From Fibrobacter succinogenes (lineage in GTDB: Bacteria > Fibrobacterota > Fibrobacteria > Fibrobacterales > Fibrobacteraceae), in the NCBI GenBank assembly GCA_902800345.1, contig CADCDO010000015.1, positions 1-64,000 of the forward strand: a stretch of DNA of 64,000 bases. The letters run 5' to 3'. Positions 9,720 to 17,271 of the stretch are shown here, one piece after another (the first letter of the stretch is position 1; each line of letters opens with the position of its first letter). Position numbers and translations under genes: made by a program. The notes under the pieces are model-generated. The model made no database searches, had not been told where the DNA came from, and saw nothing but the letters and a program-made list of their open reading frames with translations.

Positions 9720-9911
9720 ATGTGAGCTATGAGGTCGTGCTTCGCTTTGGGCATTGCCCATACCCCAAAGGCACGCAGTGCAGAGCCCATACCCCATAGC
9801 AACATAGCTAATGACCAATAACTAATGACCATTGACTAATGACTACTGACAAACCACTGTTCACCAACCACTAACCACTGTTTACTAACCACTAACCACC
9901 GTCCACTGCTT
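9720..9911. repeat. Interspersed-repeat-filled gap (short hairpins plus CCACTAACCACT / AATGACC words)
   Basis: Nearly the whole gap is low-complexity word repeats. It starts with two tiny perfect hairpins (GGGCATTGCCC at 9749-9759 and GCACGCAGTGC at 9771-9781) inside 'CCCATACCCCATAGC'-type text. A run of TAATGACC/AACTAATGACCATTG words follows, then CCACTAACCACTG words up to the next start codon. No ribosome-binding site or promoter is obvious in front of the next gene. Confidence 0.75.
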
Positions 9912-11660
9912 ATGAAATCTATATTCAAATATCTTCTTGTTGCCGCTGTGTTCACGGGAGTTGCCGTCAGCGATTCTACAAGTTTCACGATTCACGTCGT
10001 GGGCGATTCAACGGTGCAAACCTATAAAGACAACGCCTACCCGCAAACGGGCTGGGGACAGGTCCTCGGTTATTTCTTTGATGGCGCCCGAGTCAAGGTG
10101 AACAATGCCGCACTTGGAGGACGAAGTTCAAGGACGTTCATTGAAGAAGGCCGTTTGGATGGCGTTATCAAATCCGCACAAAAAGGGGATTATCTTTTTG
10201 TTCAGTTTGGTCACAACGACCGCGACTACAGCAAGGAAGCCCGTTACGTCGAACCTTCGCAGTTCCCGAGCTACATCCAGAAGTACGTGGATGCCGGACA
10301 AAAGAAGGGCATGAACGTGATTCTCATTTCGCCGATGAACTTGAATGGTAGCCGTAACGTATTTTCGACGGGGAGCAACAACTACGATGCCCGCGGCATG
10401 ATGCAGACTGTGGCGAAGAACAATAAAATTCCGTTTGTCGATTTGAACATGAAGGCGTACAACTTGTATAATACGACGTACAAATCGATGCCGGATTACG
10501 TGACACGCTATCTGTACAAAAAATTGGAAAAAGGCGAATACCCGAATTATCCCGATGGCGTCAACGATGGTACGACGCACTTCCAAGAAATGGGTTCGAT
10601 GGGACATGCGCAATTGATTTGCGAGGAACTCGAAGACAATCTCAAGAACAATACGAATTTGTCCGCAGATGCGAAGGCAGGCCTTACAACGCTTGTGTCA
10701 ACCATCAAGAAACGTTATACCATCAAGGTGAAGACGAACCTCTCGAATTACAACGGTCTCATTACGCAGACGCAATATTTTCCGGCGGGTTCCCCGATGA
10801 CGCTCCGCGTGACGCCCAACGGCCAGACATTTGAAAAGTGGGTCGATGACGACTGCAAGGAACTTTCGAACAAAGCGATTTATTACGGATTCAAGACAAA
10901 GGCGCGCGATATTACTTATACCGCCATGTTCAAGGGAGGTGATGCTTGTACGCCGATATCGCATGATTCCGAAGAAAATAATGGTGCGGGCAGTTCGTCT
11001 TCTGGTAGTCCGGGCAGTTCCGGAAGTGATGTCTCCGTGAAAGAATTAGCAGAAGAACTTTGCTCATTGAGCGCAGGGACGGATGCTTGGCCTTCTGTGA
11101 TAGAAACTTATCAGCCTGAGAGTGGAGATGGATTTTCCGAAAACAATCACGAGGGCTATACCGGAAAGGGTTTCTTTAACCTCGACAACACAATCAACAG
11201 TAAGGCTACGTATATGGTAACCTCGGACCAGTCGGCAGAGCATGCTCGTATGATGATCCGTTACGCTTTTGCGGGCTCCGCGAATCGCGATATGAAGATT
11301 ACGGTTGACAACGGCGTGTACGACGTGGTGTTCCCGCCGACGGGCAGCTGGGACAAGTGGGATACCGTCTATATTGACGATGTGTGGGTGGACGCACTTG
11401 ATTTCAAGGTAGTCTTGCAGTCGGCTACGAGTGATGGGGGCCCGAACATAGATTTGATAGCGTTTGACATGGCGAACGTCTATCGCACGGGCTGCAAAGC
11501 AGCAAGGCAAAAGACCCTGGCTTCGTTTGCAACGAAAAAACATGCTACATCACCTCGTACAAAGGGTTGGACCGTCAATGCGCTTGGAAAAAAAGTACTG
11601 AAAAACGCAGACCGCGAGAATCTGCGAGAACTACCCAAAGGGAATTATTTCAGCTATTAA
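9912..11660 (+). CDS. Second rhamnogalacturonan acetylesterase (CE12-type SGNH hydrolase) with CBM35/6-like module
   Basis: This is a secreted esterase of the same family as its upstream neighbour but with a distinct catalytic domain. The signal peptide covers about residues 1-20. Ser33 lies in 'VVGDSTVQTY', block II is 'NNAALGGRSSR', block III is 'VQFGHNDRDY', and Asp219/His223 lie in 'DGTTHFQEMG'. An InlB-like repeat covers about 270-345, a Ser/Gly linker about 355-375, and a CBM35/6-like module about 397-527 ('PPTGSWDKWDT', 'GGPNIDLIAF'). The C-terminus is odd: after 'VNALGKKVLK' it stops at 'LPKGNYFSY', before the last strands seen in sibling sorting tails. No Shine-Dalgarno sequence is visible because the repeat text runs up to the ATG. 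Confidence 0.9.
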   Translation: MKSIFKYLLVAAVFTGVAVSDSTSFTIHVVGDSTVQTYKDNAYPQTGWGQVLGYFFDGARVKVNNAALGGRSSRTFIEEGRLDGVIKSAQKGDYLFVQFGHNDRDYSKEARYVEPSQFPSYIQKYVDAGQKKGMNVILISPMNLNGSRNVFSTGSNNYDARGMMQTVAKNNKIPFVDLNMKAYNLYNTTYKSMPDYVTRYLYKKLEKGEYPNYPDGVNDGTTHFQEMGSMGHAQLICEELEDNLKNNTNLSADAKAGLTTLVSTIKKRYTIKVKTNLSNYNGLITQTQYFPAGSPMTLRVTPNGQTFEKWVDDDCKELSNKAIYYGFKTKARDITYTAMFKGGDACTPISHDSEENNGAGSSSSGSPGSSGSDVSVKELAEELCSLSAGTDAWPSVIETYQPESGDGFSENNHEGYTGKGFFNLDNTINSKATYMVTSDQSAEHARMMIRYAFAGSANRDMKITVDNGVYDVVFPPTGSWDKWDTVYIDDVWVDALDFKVVLQSATSDGGPNIDLIAFDMANVYRTGCKAARQKTLASFATKKHATSPRTKGWTVNALGKKVLKNADRENLRELPKGNYFSY

Positions 11661-11997
11661 AAGCGGCAAAAAAAAGTCGAAAATCGAATTTTGGCGAATT
11701 TTACGTGAAAAATTGATGTAATAGTCTTGTTTTGACGTAAAATTGAAACGTTGTATGTTATGTTTTGCGGCTTTGTTGGACAACATGAAGCGAAAATGCT
11801 CTAAAATGATGCTTCTAAGACGTAAAAGTGCCCTCATTCGATTGAAAAATGCCGAAAATAGCGAAATTTTTCTTAGTTTGTGCAAAATCTTATGTAACAA
11901 AACCATAAAAATGGATGATTTTGACGTAAAAAAACGGATTTTTCACATTTCTTAAAAAAAATGGAGCATGTTCTTGCAAAATAATGTGGACTTAAAT
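11661..11997. other. AT-rich gap with three GACGTAAAA words; no gene supported
   Basis: This stretch separates the second esterase from the regulator. It is strongly AT-rich and has poor coding character in all frames. GACGTAAAA words occur at about 11734-11742, 11819-11827 and 11923-11931, and a TTTTACGT inverse occurs near 11699. A 70-codon open frame at 11743-11955 has no ribosome-binding site and a composition like its flanks, so I do not call it. Confidence 0.5.
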
Positions 11998-12027
11998 TTG
12001 ACGAAAGTGTGGACAATAATGTATATT
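11998..12027 (+). promoter_or_regulatory. Candidate sigma-70-type promoter of the TIGR02147 regulator
   Basis: TTGACG (11998-12003) and TATATT (12022-12027) are separated by 18 bp. TGTGGACTT at 11985-11993 lies just upstream of the -35 and TGTGGACA at 12008-12015 lies between the two elements. These are plausible operator positions for autoregulation or for a regulator shared with the first PL11 gene. This rests on sequence only. Confidence 0.45.
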
Positions 12028-12159
12028 GTTATAACCAACTCTTTCTAAAAAAGGAGACGCCCGTCCATACTCGACAACGCTCAGTATAGGTGCCGGGCAT
12101 GACAACCACAAGTTCAGACCTCAAAGGGGCGAACCCCCGACTTCATAGCCCATAGCTCA

Positions 12160-13194
12160 ATGATCAACATCTTTGAATATCTGAATTACCGCGATTTTTT
12201 AAAAGACGCTTACGAAGAGCGCCATGCAAGCGATTGGCGCTTCAGCCATCGTTTTATTGCGGATAAGGCAGGTTTTGATTCATCGATGTTCAATAAAATC
12301 TTGCAGGGCAAGCGCAATCTGACCGGGCGAATTATCGATGTCTTCGCGTCTATTTTTTGTAATGACGATCGAGAAAAAGCGTACTTTGCCAATATGGTGG
12401 CATTCAACCAAGCGAAAACGCACTCTGAAAGCCGCCAGTTTCTAGAAAAGCTAGTGGCATCTAAGGAATGCAAGGTCGAAAATTTAGCGAAGGACCAGTT
12501 TGAATATTTTGATCATTGGTACCATGCGGTTGTTCGTGAACTGGTGACTTTTTACCCTTACGTGGGCGATGACGCCGCTTTGGGGCTCATGGTGCGCCCG
12601 CCGATTTCGGCAAGCCAGGTCCGTTCTTCGATTGCACTTTTGGAACGTCTCTCGATGATTCGAAAAAACGAGACGACCGGTTTTTACGAACAAACGCAAG
12701 GACTTGTTTCGAGCGGCCTGGAATCTTACAATACGGCGGTGAATGCCTATATCCAGCAGAACCTGGATGTAGCGCAAACGGCGATGGACCGTTTCGACCG
12801 CGACGAACGCAATCTATCGACACTCGCGTTTGGCTGTGACGAGGAGACGTACAAGGAACTTGTCGAGATGGTGCGCCGTTTCCGCCGTGAAATTCTTGCA
12901 AAAGTAGGCGCTTGCAAAAAACCGAATCGCGTATTCCAGCTCGGCATGCAGCTGTTCCCGCTTTCGGACCCGTATCCGCCGCCGCAGAGGCGTGGGCGTA
13001 AGCGCCGCATCCGCGGTGCAGAAATCCAGAATTTATCTGCAGCCGAAGACTCACAGAACGAATCTTGTGAAGTTGCGTGCCGTGATGACGCCGATGTCGT
13101 TACAAATGACGAATCACGCAAACTTGTTTGCAAGCGCGACGCATGCACTTTAAACGAACCCGCTGAAACGCAAGGAGACAATCATGAAAACTAG
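12160..13194 (+). CDS. TIGR02147-family regulator (Fibrobacter-type)
   Basis: The N-terminus, 'MINIFEYLNYRDFLKDAYEE', continuing through 'DKAGFDSSMFNKILQGKRNL' and 'YFANMVAFNQAKT', matches the TIGR02147 family, described from Fibrobacter paralogues and thought to be regulatory with a helix-turn-helix-like region. Residues about 1-265 fit the family. The last 80 residues are a basic 'RRGRKRRIRG' patch and a disordered acidic tail. The gene lies in the middle of the pectin locus and its end overlaps the pectate lyase start by 11 bp, so it may control this locus. The ATG follows repeat-type text ('CATAGCCCATAGC') with no Shine-Dalgarno sequence. Function is inferred from family and position. Confidence 0.85.
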   Translation: MINIFEYLNYRDFLKDAYEERHASDWRFSHRFIADKAGFDSSMFNKILQGKRNLTGRIIDVFASIFCNDDREKAYFANMVAFNQAKTHSESRQFLEKLVASKECKVENLAKDQFEYFDHWYHAVVRELVTFYPYVGDDAALGLMVRPPISASQVRSSIALLERLSMIRKNETTGFYEQTQGLVSSGLESYNTAVNAYIQQNLDVAQTAMDRFDRDERNLSTLAFGCDEETYKELVEMVRRFRREILAKVGACKKPNRVFQLGMQLFPLSDPYPPPQRRGRKRRIRGAEIQNLSAAEDSQNESCEVACRDDADVVTNDESRKLVCKRDACTLNEPAETQGDNHEN

Positions 13195-14881
13195 CTGGAT
13201 GATGGTTGCTCAAATGCGATGGATTGCGCTATGGGGAGCGCTTGCGATAATCCTTGTGGCATGCGGCGATGATAAAGTTGCAGGCGGCACGGAAGCGGAA
13301 TCGACAATAGCTTTGTACGTTCAACAGGCAGACGGAAAACCCGCATCCATGGCGCGTGTCCGGATTCTGCCAGACAATTACCTTTCTAGCGGCCCTGCGG
13401 AAAATGCTTGGAACGAAACCAACGAGGATGGGTATGTTTCGTTTGAAGTTCGCAACGGTCGCTACACCATTGAAGCGCGCAACGTAAGTAAATCCAAGGC
13501 TTCGGGCGCTGTACATACGATCAAACTCGACGCTAAAGCATCCGATTCCCAAATTGATACAATCAAGCTCGGTAAACTTTCTTCTATTGAAGGTTTCGTA
13601 GTACTCGGCGAATCTCCGGTTGTCCGCGTTGTTGGGCTGGACCGTTATGTCGTACCAGACAGCACCGGGCATTTTGTGATCGATTCCTTGCCGCAGGGGC
13701 GTTTCAACGTGCAAATTGGCGACCCGCAACAAGTGCATTCGACGAAAGTGCAATCAAAACCGGGTGATACCTTATATGTTGATGGTTCCGACACTTCATC
13801 GACAATCAAGGTTGTCAAATCGAAAGAATGGACGGCCAGCGAGTATCCTGAGAATGATTGGAACGCCCACGAATCCTTGCTCCAAGGAATAAACGGCTTT
13901 GCCGTTGGAACGCTTGGAGCAGCCGGCGTCACGGACAGCAACGGGAAAATCAAAAAGACAAAGGGCGAAATTTGCGTCGTGACGACGACGGACGATTACG
14001 CGGAAGTAGTCGATTCCAGCAAGGTCGATTCTCTTGGAAATCCTGCGAAGGTAATCGTTGTGGCAAAAGGCTCGCTTCGTGAATGTGCCGAAAAGAGCGG
14101 TGCGGCTTGGATCCTGTTTAAAAAGAATGGATTGTACAAGTTAAGTTCTCCGCTTCGCATCAAGTCGGACAAGACGATTGATGGGCGTGGTCGCAATGTC
14201 CGTATTGCGGGCATGGGCATTTTGACCCAAGAATCGTCAAATCTCATTTTCGAGAATTTGACCTTTACGGCACCTGCAATTACCGCACGGGATACGACAA
14301 GCCGTCGGGCACTGTCGATTCACAACCGCACGCATCACGTTTGGGTGGACCATTGCACGTTCGAAGAATACCCGCTCATCGAGTTGGATATTAAGCGTAG
14401 TTCGTATGCGGTGACCCTCTCGTGGAACCGTTTTGAAAATGCTCAGTCGGGCATTCTATTCGGGCTTGAGCCGGATATTTTTGTGGACACCGCCCAAACA
14501 CTCACGATGCACCACAACTATTTTGCGAACATGGAAGCACGTGGTGTGCTTGCCCGTCATGGAAAAATGCACGCTTACAACAACTTCTTCTATGATGTAA
14601 AACTGGCAGGAATCGAGTGTACAGACTCGGCCTCTTGTTACATCGAAGGTAACGTGTTCAATAACGAAAAACCAGTAGCGGTTTATCGCCTTCAAAATAA
14701 GGACGGAACGCCAGACAAGGCAACGCTAGGTTTTGTCTATATGATAGACAACTGGTTTGGTCGTGGTGGCGAAAATATCTCAGGCAATGCGAGAGGCTTC
14801 AAGCCGGATTACAAAGTCTCTGTAAATGAAGCCGATGCAGCACTCGCCGTGCGCATCAAGAACGAAGCCGGTCCCCGGTAA
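13184..14881 (+). CDS. Pectate lyase, PL1-type beta-helix, lipoprotein
   Basis: This is a surface- or periplasm-anchored enzyme expected to cleave polygalacturonate by beta-elimination with calcium. The lipobox 'IILVAC' places the lipidated Cys at residue 27. About residues 40-130 resemble a carboxypeptidase-regulatory-like beta-sandwich ('ARVRILPDNY', 'TNEDGYVSFEV'). From about 265 onward the protein has a parallel beta-helix with PL1 signatures: 'TIDGRGRNVRI', 'HHVWVDHCTF' near residue 385, 'TLSWNRFEN', 'LTMHHNYFANMEARGV' and 'RHGKMHAYNN' with the expected Arg. AAGGAG lies six bases before the ATG, inside the end of the regulator gene, so the two are likely translationally coupled. Confidence 0.9.
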   Translation: MKTSWMMVAQMRWIALWGALAIILVACGDDKVAGGTEAESTIALYVQQADGKPASMARVRILPDNYLSSGPAENAWNETNEDGYVSFEVRNGRYTIEARNVSKSKASGAVHTIKLDAKASDSQIDTIKLGKLSSIEGFVVLGESPVVRVVGLDRYVVPDSTGHFVIDSLPQGRFNVQIGDPQQVHSTKVQSKPGDTLYVDGSDTSSTIKVVKSKEWTASEYPENDWNAHESLLQGINGFAVGTLGAAGVTDSNGKIKKTKGEICVVTTTDDYAEVVDSSKVDSLGNPAKVIVVAKGSLRECAEKSGAAWILFKKNGLYKLSSPLRIKSDKTIDGRGRNVRIAGMGILTQESSNLIFENLTFTAPAITARDTTSRRALSIHNRTHHVWVDHCTFEEYPLIELDIKRSSYAVTLSWNRFENAQSGILFGLEPDIFVDTAQTLTMHHNYFANMEARGVLARHGKMHAYNNFFYDVKLAGIECTDSASCYIEGNVFNNEKPVAVYRLQNKDGTPDKATLGFVYMIDNWFGRGGENISGNARGFKPDYKVSVNEADAALAVRIKNEAGPR

Positions 14882-14898
14882 AAAGAAGTTCCCGCAAC

Positions 14899-15552
14899 CT
14901 ACATGCCCCAGTGGCGTTCGTTCGGCTTAAAGTCGTTAACCTTCAATAAAAATCCGTATTGCAACGGCAAGAAGTTGCTGTAGGCCAGAAGCCTCGGCAT
15001 GAACTTGAGCTGCTTGCGGATACCGATGGTTCGCTCGATTTCGAGACCGTTTTCTTTCGCAAAACGGCGGAAACTCTTTTTTGTCCAGAACGTTTTGTGG
15101 TTGATGTCCAAAACGCCGTAGCAGCGTTCGCCTTGATCTACTCGTACATAGCGGAAGTCGCGGAACACGAGAATCTGGAAAATTGTTTCGATGCTCAAAA
15201 AATTCGGAAGCGAAATGAGAATGCGCCCATCCGCGTTCAAGTGCTTCTTGCAAAAGTTCAACATATCGACGGGGTCGTTCACATGTTCCAAGACATCGCA
15301 AATGACAATGAGGTCGAACTTGCGGTCCTCTGTATATTGTTCGTAAAAAACGTGGTGGTATTCGTTGAACCCGCCCGGAACCTTGTCCGCCGTCTGCATA
15401 TCTTCGCGATTTTCGGGCTCGATAGCAACCTTGTAGGAGTCTTTGGGGTAAAGCACGCAGTTCCTGCCGGAGCCGGCTCCAATCTCTAAAACGCTTTTGA
15501 CACTAGGCGGAACGAGCATGGCGATATCATGGCGAACTTTATTTGGGTACAT
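14899..15552 (-). CDS. Class I SAM-dependent methyltransferase (methyltransf_11/23 type)
   Basis: This is a cytoplasmic methyltransferase of unknown substrate. Motif I 'VLEIGAGSGRN' binds the SAM methionine end, 'VAIEPE' provides the acidic loop for the ribose, and 'LIVICDVLEHVNDP' is motif IV of the UbiE-like group. The preferred start is the ATG at 15552, where AAGGA is spaced seven bases away. A TTG two codons upstream at 15558 is possible but would sit on top of that site. The gene converges on the pectate lyase with a 17-bp gap, so it is not part of that transcription unit. Related enzymes often act on lipids, quinones or glycan pathways. Confidence 0.88.
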   Translation of the reverse strand: MYPNKVRHDIAMLVPPSVKSVLEIGAGSGRNCVLYPKDSYKVAIEPENREDMQTADKVPGGFNEYHHVFYEQYTEDRKFDLIVICDVLEHVNDPVDMLNFCKKHLNADGRILISLPNFLSIETIFQILVFRDFRYVRVDQGERCYGVLDINHKTFWTKKSFRRFAKENGLEIERTIGIRKQLKFMPRLLAYSNFLPLQYGFLLKVNDFKPNERHWGM

Positions 15553-15576
15553 AAACAATCCTTTTGGGTCTAATAT

Positions 15577-15603
15577 ACAAAAAATGGGCCTAAATCAAGG
15601 CCT
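15577..15603 (-). terminator. Short rho-independent-type terminator after the first FISUMP lipoprotein
   Basis: Read on the minus strand, an AGGCC/GGCCT stem with a six-base loop is followed by CATTTTTTG. The stem is only five base pairs, so strength is uncertain. It also lies in the leader of the methyltransferase gene. Confidence 0.4.
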
Positions 15604-15612
15604 TGCTAAACT

Positions 15613-16305
15613 TTAATCCTTTACACAACGAACTGAAAAACCATAGTTCTTGCTGTAGTAGTACAGGAACGCATTGTCACGGTCGCAATCCAAGTACATG
15701 TGATACACGCCGTCGCTACTGTCCTCTGTAGAACTCCAGAAACTCGCGCCGTCACCCTCGCCGTAATCACTCCCAATGTAGTACCTGTAGCCAGCAGGGA
15801 GCGCCGAGAACCCGAAAGCATCCGTGCCGTTGCCATTGCTATACCAACCAGATTTAGACTTGAGTTTTGTGCTAGCTGTAGATTGTCCGCCAACAGCATC
15901 GAATAAAGTTTCCCATTCTGTTTTACTGGGCAAGTGCCAACCAGCGGGGCAAACACCGCGAACAGGGTATGACGGCGAGCATGTCTTGCCATATCCGCAG
16001 CCATTGCCGCTCTTGTCCCATTTGCCAACGCTGTCCATAGCTGCCGCCCACGTGTAGAAACGACCATATTTGGCACAATTGTTAGCTCTATTGTTATAAC
16101 AATTGCTACCTGCCGTTTTGTAGTTCAGGTTCTGAGCCATCCAGATCTGCGAACCGATTTGGACAATCTTGTAGGTCTGACCATCACGTGAATCTGTCAT
16201 AAATCCGTTTCCTTCAGAATCCTTCGAATTATTCTTCGGTGTTGACGAATCGCCGCAAGCAACAAAAAAAAGAGAAAACAAAAAAAGGAACAAAGTATTT
16301 TTCAT
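15613..16305 (-). CDS. FISUMP-domain lipoprotein, single domain (230 aa)
   Basis: This is an exported lipoprotein carrying one FISUMP (TIGR02145) domain. The lipobox 'LFFVACGDSS' puts the lipid-anchored Cys at residue 17, followed by a short Asn/Ser-rich spacer. The domain shows the family order: 'TDSRDGQTYKIVQIG', 'IWMAQNLNY', a Cys pair around 'NCAKYGRFYTW', 'GVCPAGWHLPSKTEWETL', 'FGFSALPAGYRY', 'ASFWSSTE' and the terminal 'GFSVRCVKD'. FISUMP proteins are abundant in Fibrobacter and their biochemical role is not established. The fold resembles C-type-lectin/sulfatase-modifying-factor-like modules, so ligand binding at the surface is plausible. Confidence 0.93.
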   Translation of the reverse strand: MKNTLFLFLFSLFFVACGDSSTPKNNSKDSEGNGFMTDSRDGQTYKIVQIGSQIWMAQNLNYKTAGSNCYNNRANNCAKYGRFYTWAAAMDSVGKWDKSGNGCGYGKTCSPSYPVRGVCPAGWHLPSKTEWETLFDAVGGQSTASTKLKSKSGWYSNGNGTDAFGFSALPAGYRYYIGSDYGEGDGASFWSSTEDSSDGVYHMYLDCDRDNAFLYYYSKNYGFSVRCVKD

Positions 16306-16537
16306 AACTGTAAATATAACACACTTGTGACGATCTTTCGAACCATCTTTTTTTGTAAAAAAGTTTTTCCATCATTCTTACTAACGGTTGATTGCAAAAT
16401 TTTGAGTATTCTCGTTTTTCGTGATTATCGTTTGTAGATTTAACATCAACCTATAAAACAGCAAAAAGTCCAGAAAACCATGGACCATTGACATCAGATT
16501 TTTCAAAAATAATTTTTTAGAGGCAAAAGGCACACAA
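16306..16537. other. AT-rich divergent gap ahead of the Panacea gene
   Basis: This gap contains the FISUMP promoter region on one side and the Panacea gene leader on the other. A CTTTTTT/AAAAAAG inverted repeat lies at 16347-16363. The phrase 'CCATGGACCATTGACATCAG' near 16478 resembles the AATGACCATTGAC repeat words seen at 9805-9840. No gene is supported here. Confidence 0.4.
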
Positions 16538-16975
16538 ATGGCATACAAGGCGTTACAAATAGCTCAATTGCTTTTATCAAAAGCAGCAGAAGGAAATCAG
16601 GAATTGATGTCCAATCTCAAGCTGCAGAAAATGCTTTATTACGAGCAGGGTTTCCACTTGGCAGCTTTTGACACGCCTTTATTTGACGAAAATATCGAAG
16701 CATGGATGTTTGGCCCCGTAGTTCCCGAAGTCTATGAAAAATATGCAAAATATGATGCGAAAGGAATTGAACCGCCTCCCCAAATAAACATCAAACTTAA
16801 CGAAGAAGAAACAACTTTGTTCAACAACGTCTTTGATGTTTACAATCAGTATTCAGCCGTAAAATTAGTGGAAATGACACACAGCGAGCCGCCATGGAAC
16901 TCAGTTCCTCCTGGCAAAGGAAATATTATCAGTCAAGAATCAATGAAGAAATTCTTTTTAACAAGGCTCGCCTAA
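16538..16975 (+). CDS. Panacea-domain (DUF4065/SocA-like) antitoxin
   Basis: This is a 145-residue single-domain protein of the Panacea family. These proteins act as antitoxins against many unrelated toxins and include the phage-derived GepA and Caulobacter SocA. Diagnostic features are 'SNLKLQKMLYYEQGFHLA' near the N-terminus, 'IEAWMFGPVVPEVYEKY', and 'LVEMTHSEPPWNSV' near the C-terminus. AAAGG lies seven bases before the ATG. In Panacea operons the toxin gene is adjacent. Here the only candidate is the interrupted frame that starts 12 bp downstream. The gene sits between two FISUMP lipoprotein genes, which marks the spot as an accessory island. Confidence 0.9.
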   Translation: MAYKALQIAQLLLSKAAEGNQELMSNLKLQKMLYYEQGFHLAAFDTPLFDENIEAWMFGPVVPEVYEKYAKYDAKGIEPPPQINIKLNEEETTLFNNVFDVYNQYSAVKLVEMTHSEPPWNSVPPGKGNIISQESMKKFFLTRLA

Positions 16976-16986
16976 AACTGACATCA

Positions 16987-17271
16987 ATGACGCTTAAATT
17001 TAAAATCATTCCACCAATACAAGGAGTCGCTGCAGTATCTAGAACAGCCGTATCTAGCAACGATGTTCTTTTTTCATTCAAATATTTGGTTGAAGAATCA
17101 TACAACAGGTGCTGCAACTCAAAATTTTTTACTGATTAATTAGGGCGATTCAAAAAATATTCGACATTGGGTTGGCAAGGTATCCGTGCTTCTGGGCGAC
17201 ATCAGCAATCATTGAAAGCTAGTGGGCTTCTGCGGAGTCCCTCGCAGTTAGTCCTTTACGCAACGAACTGA
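16987..17271 (+). pseudogene. Candidate decayed toxin partner of the Panacea antitoxin (in-frame TAA)
   Basis: An open frame starts 12 bp after the antitoxin stop: 'MTLKFKIIPPIQGVAAVSR', then 'DVLFSFKYLVEESYN'. It meets TAA at 17137-17139 after 50 residues. The same frame then runs on for 43 more codons with protein-like text ('LGRFKKYSTLGWQGIRASGR') to TGA at 17269, overlapping the end of the convergent FISUMP gene. The 'FSFKYL ... FF..L.RFK.YS.L.W..I' pattern is, from memory, like small proteins found next to such antitoxins. I could not confirm it. It may instead be an intact 50-residue toxin. Confidence 0.35.

Noticed and set aside
11743..11955. A possible 70-residue small protein in the gap before the regulator
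   Set aside because: No ribosome-binding site, composition equal to flanking AT-rich DNA, no recognisable motif.
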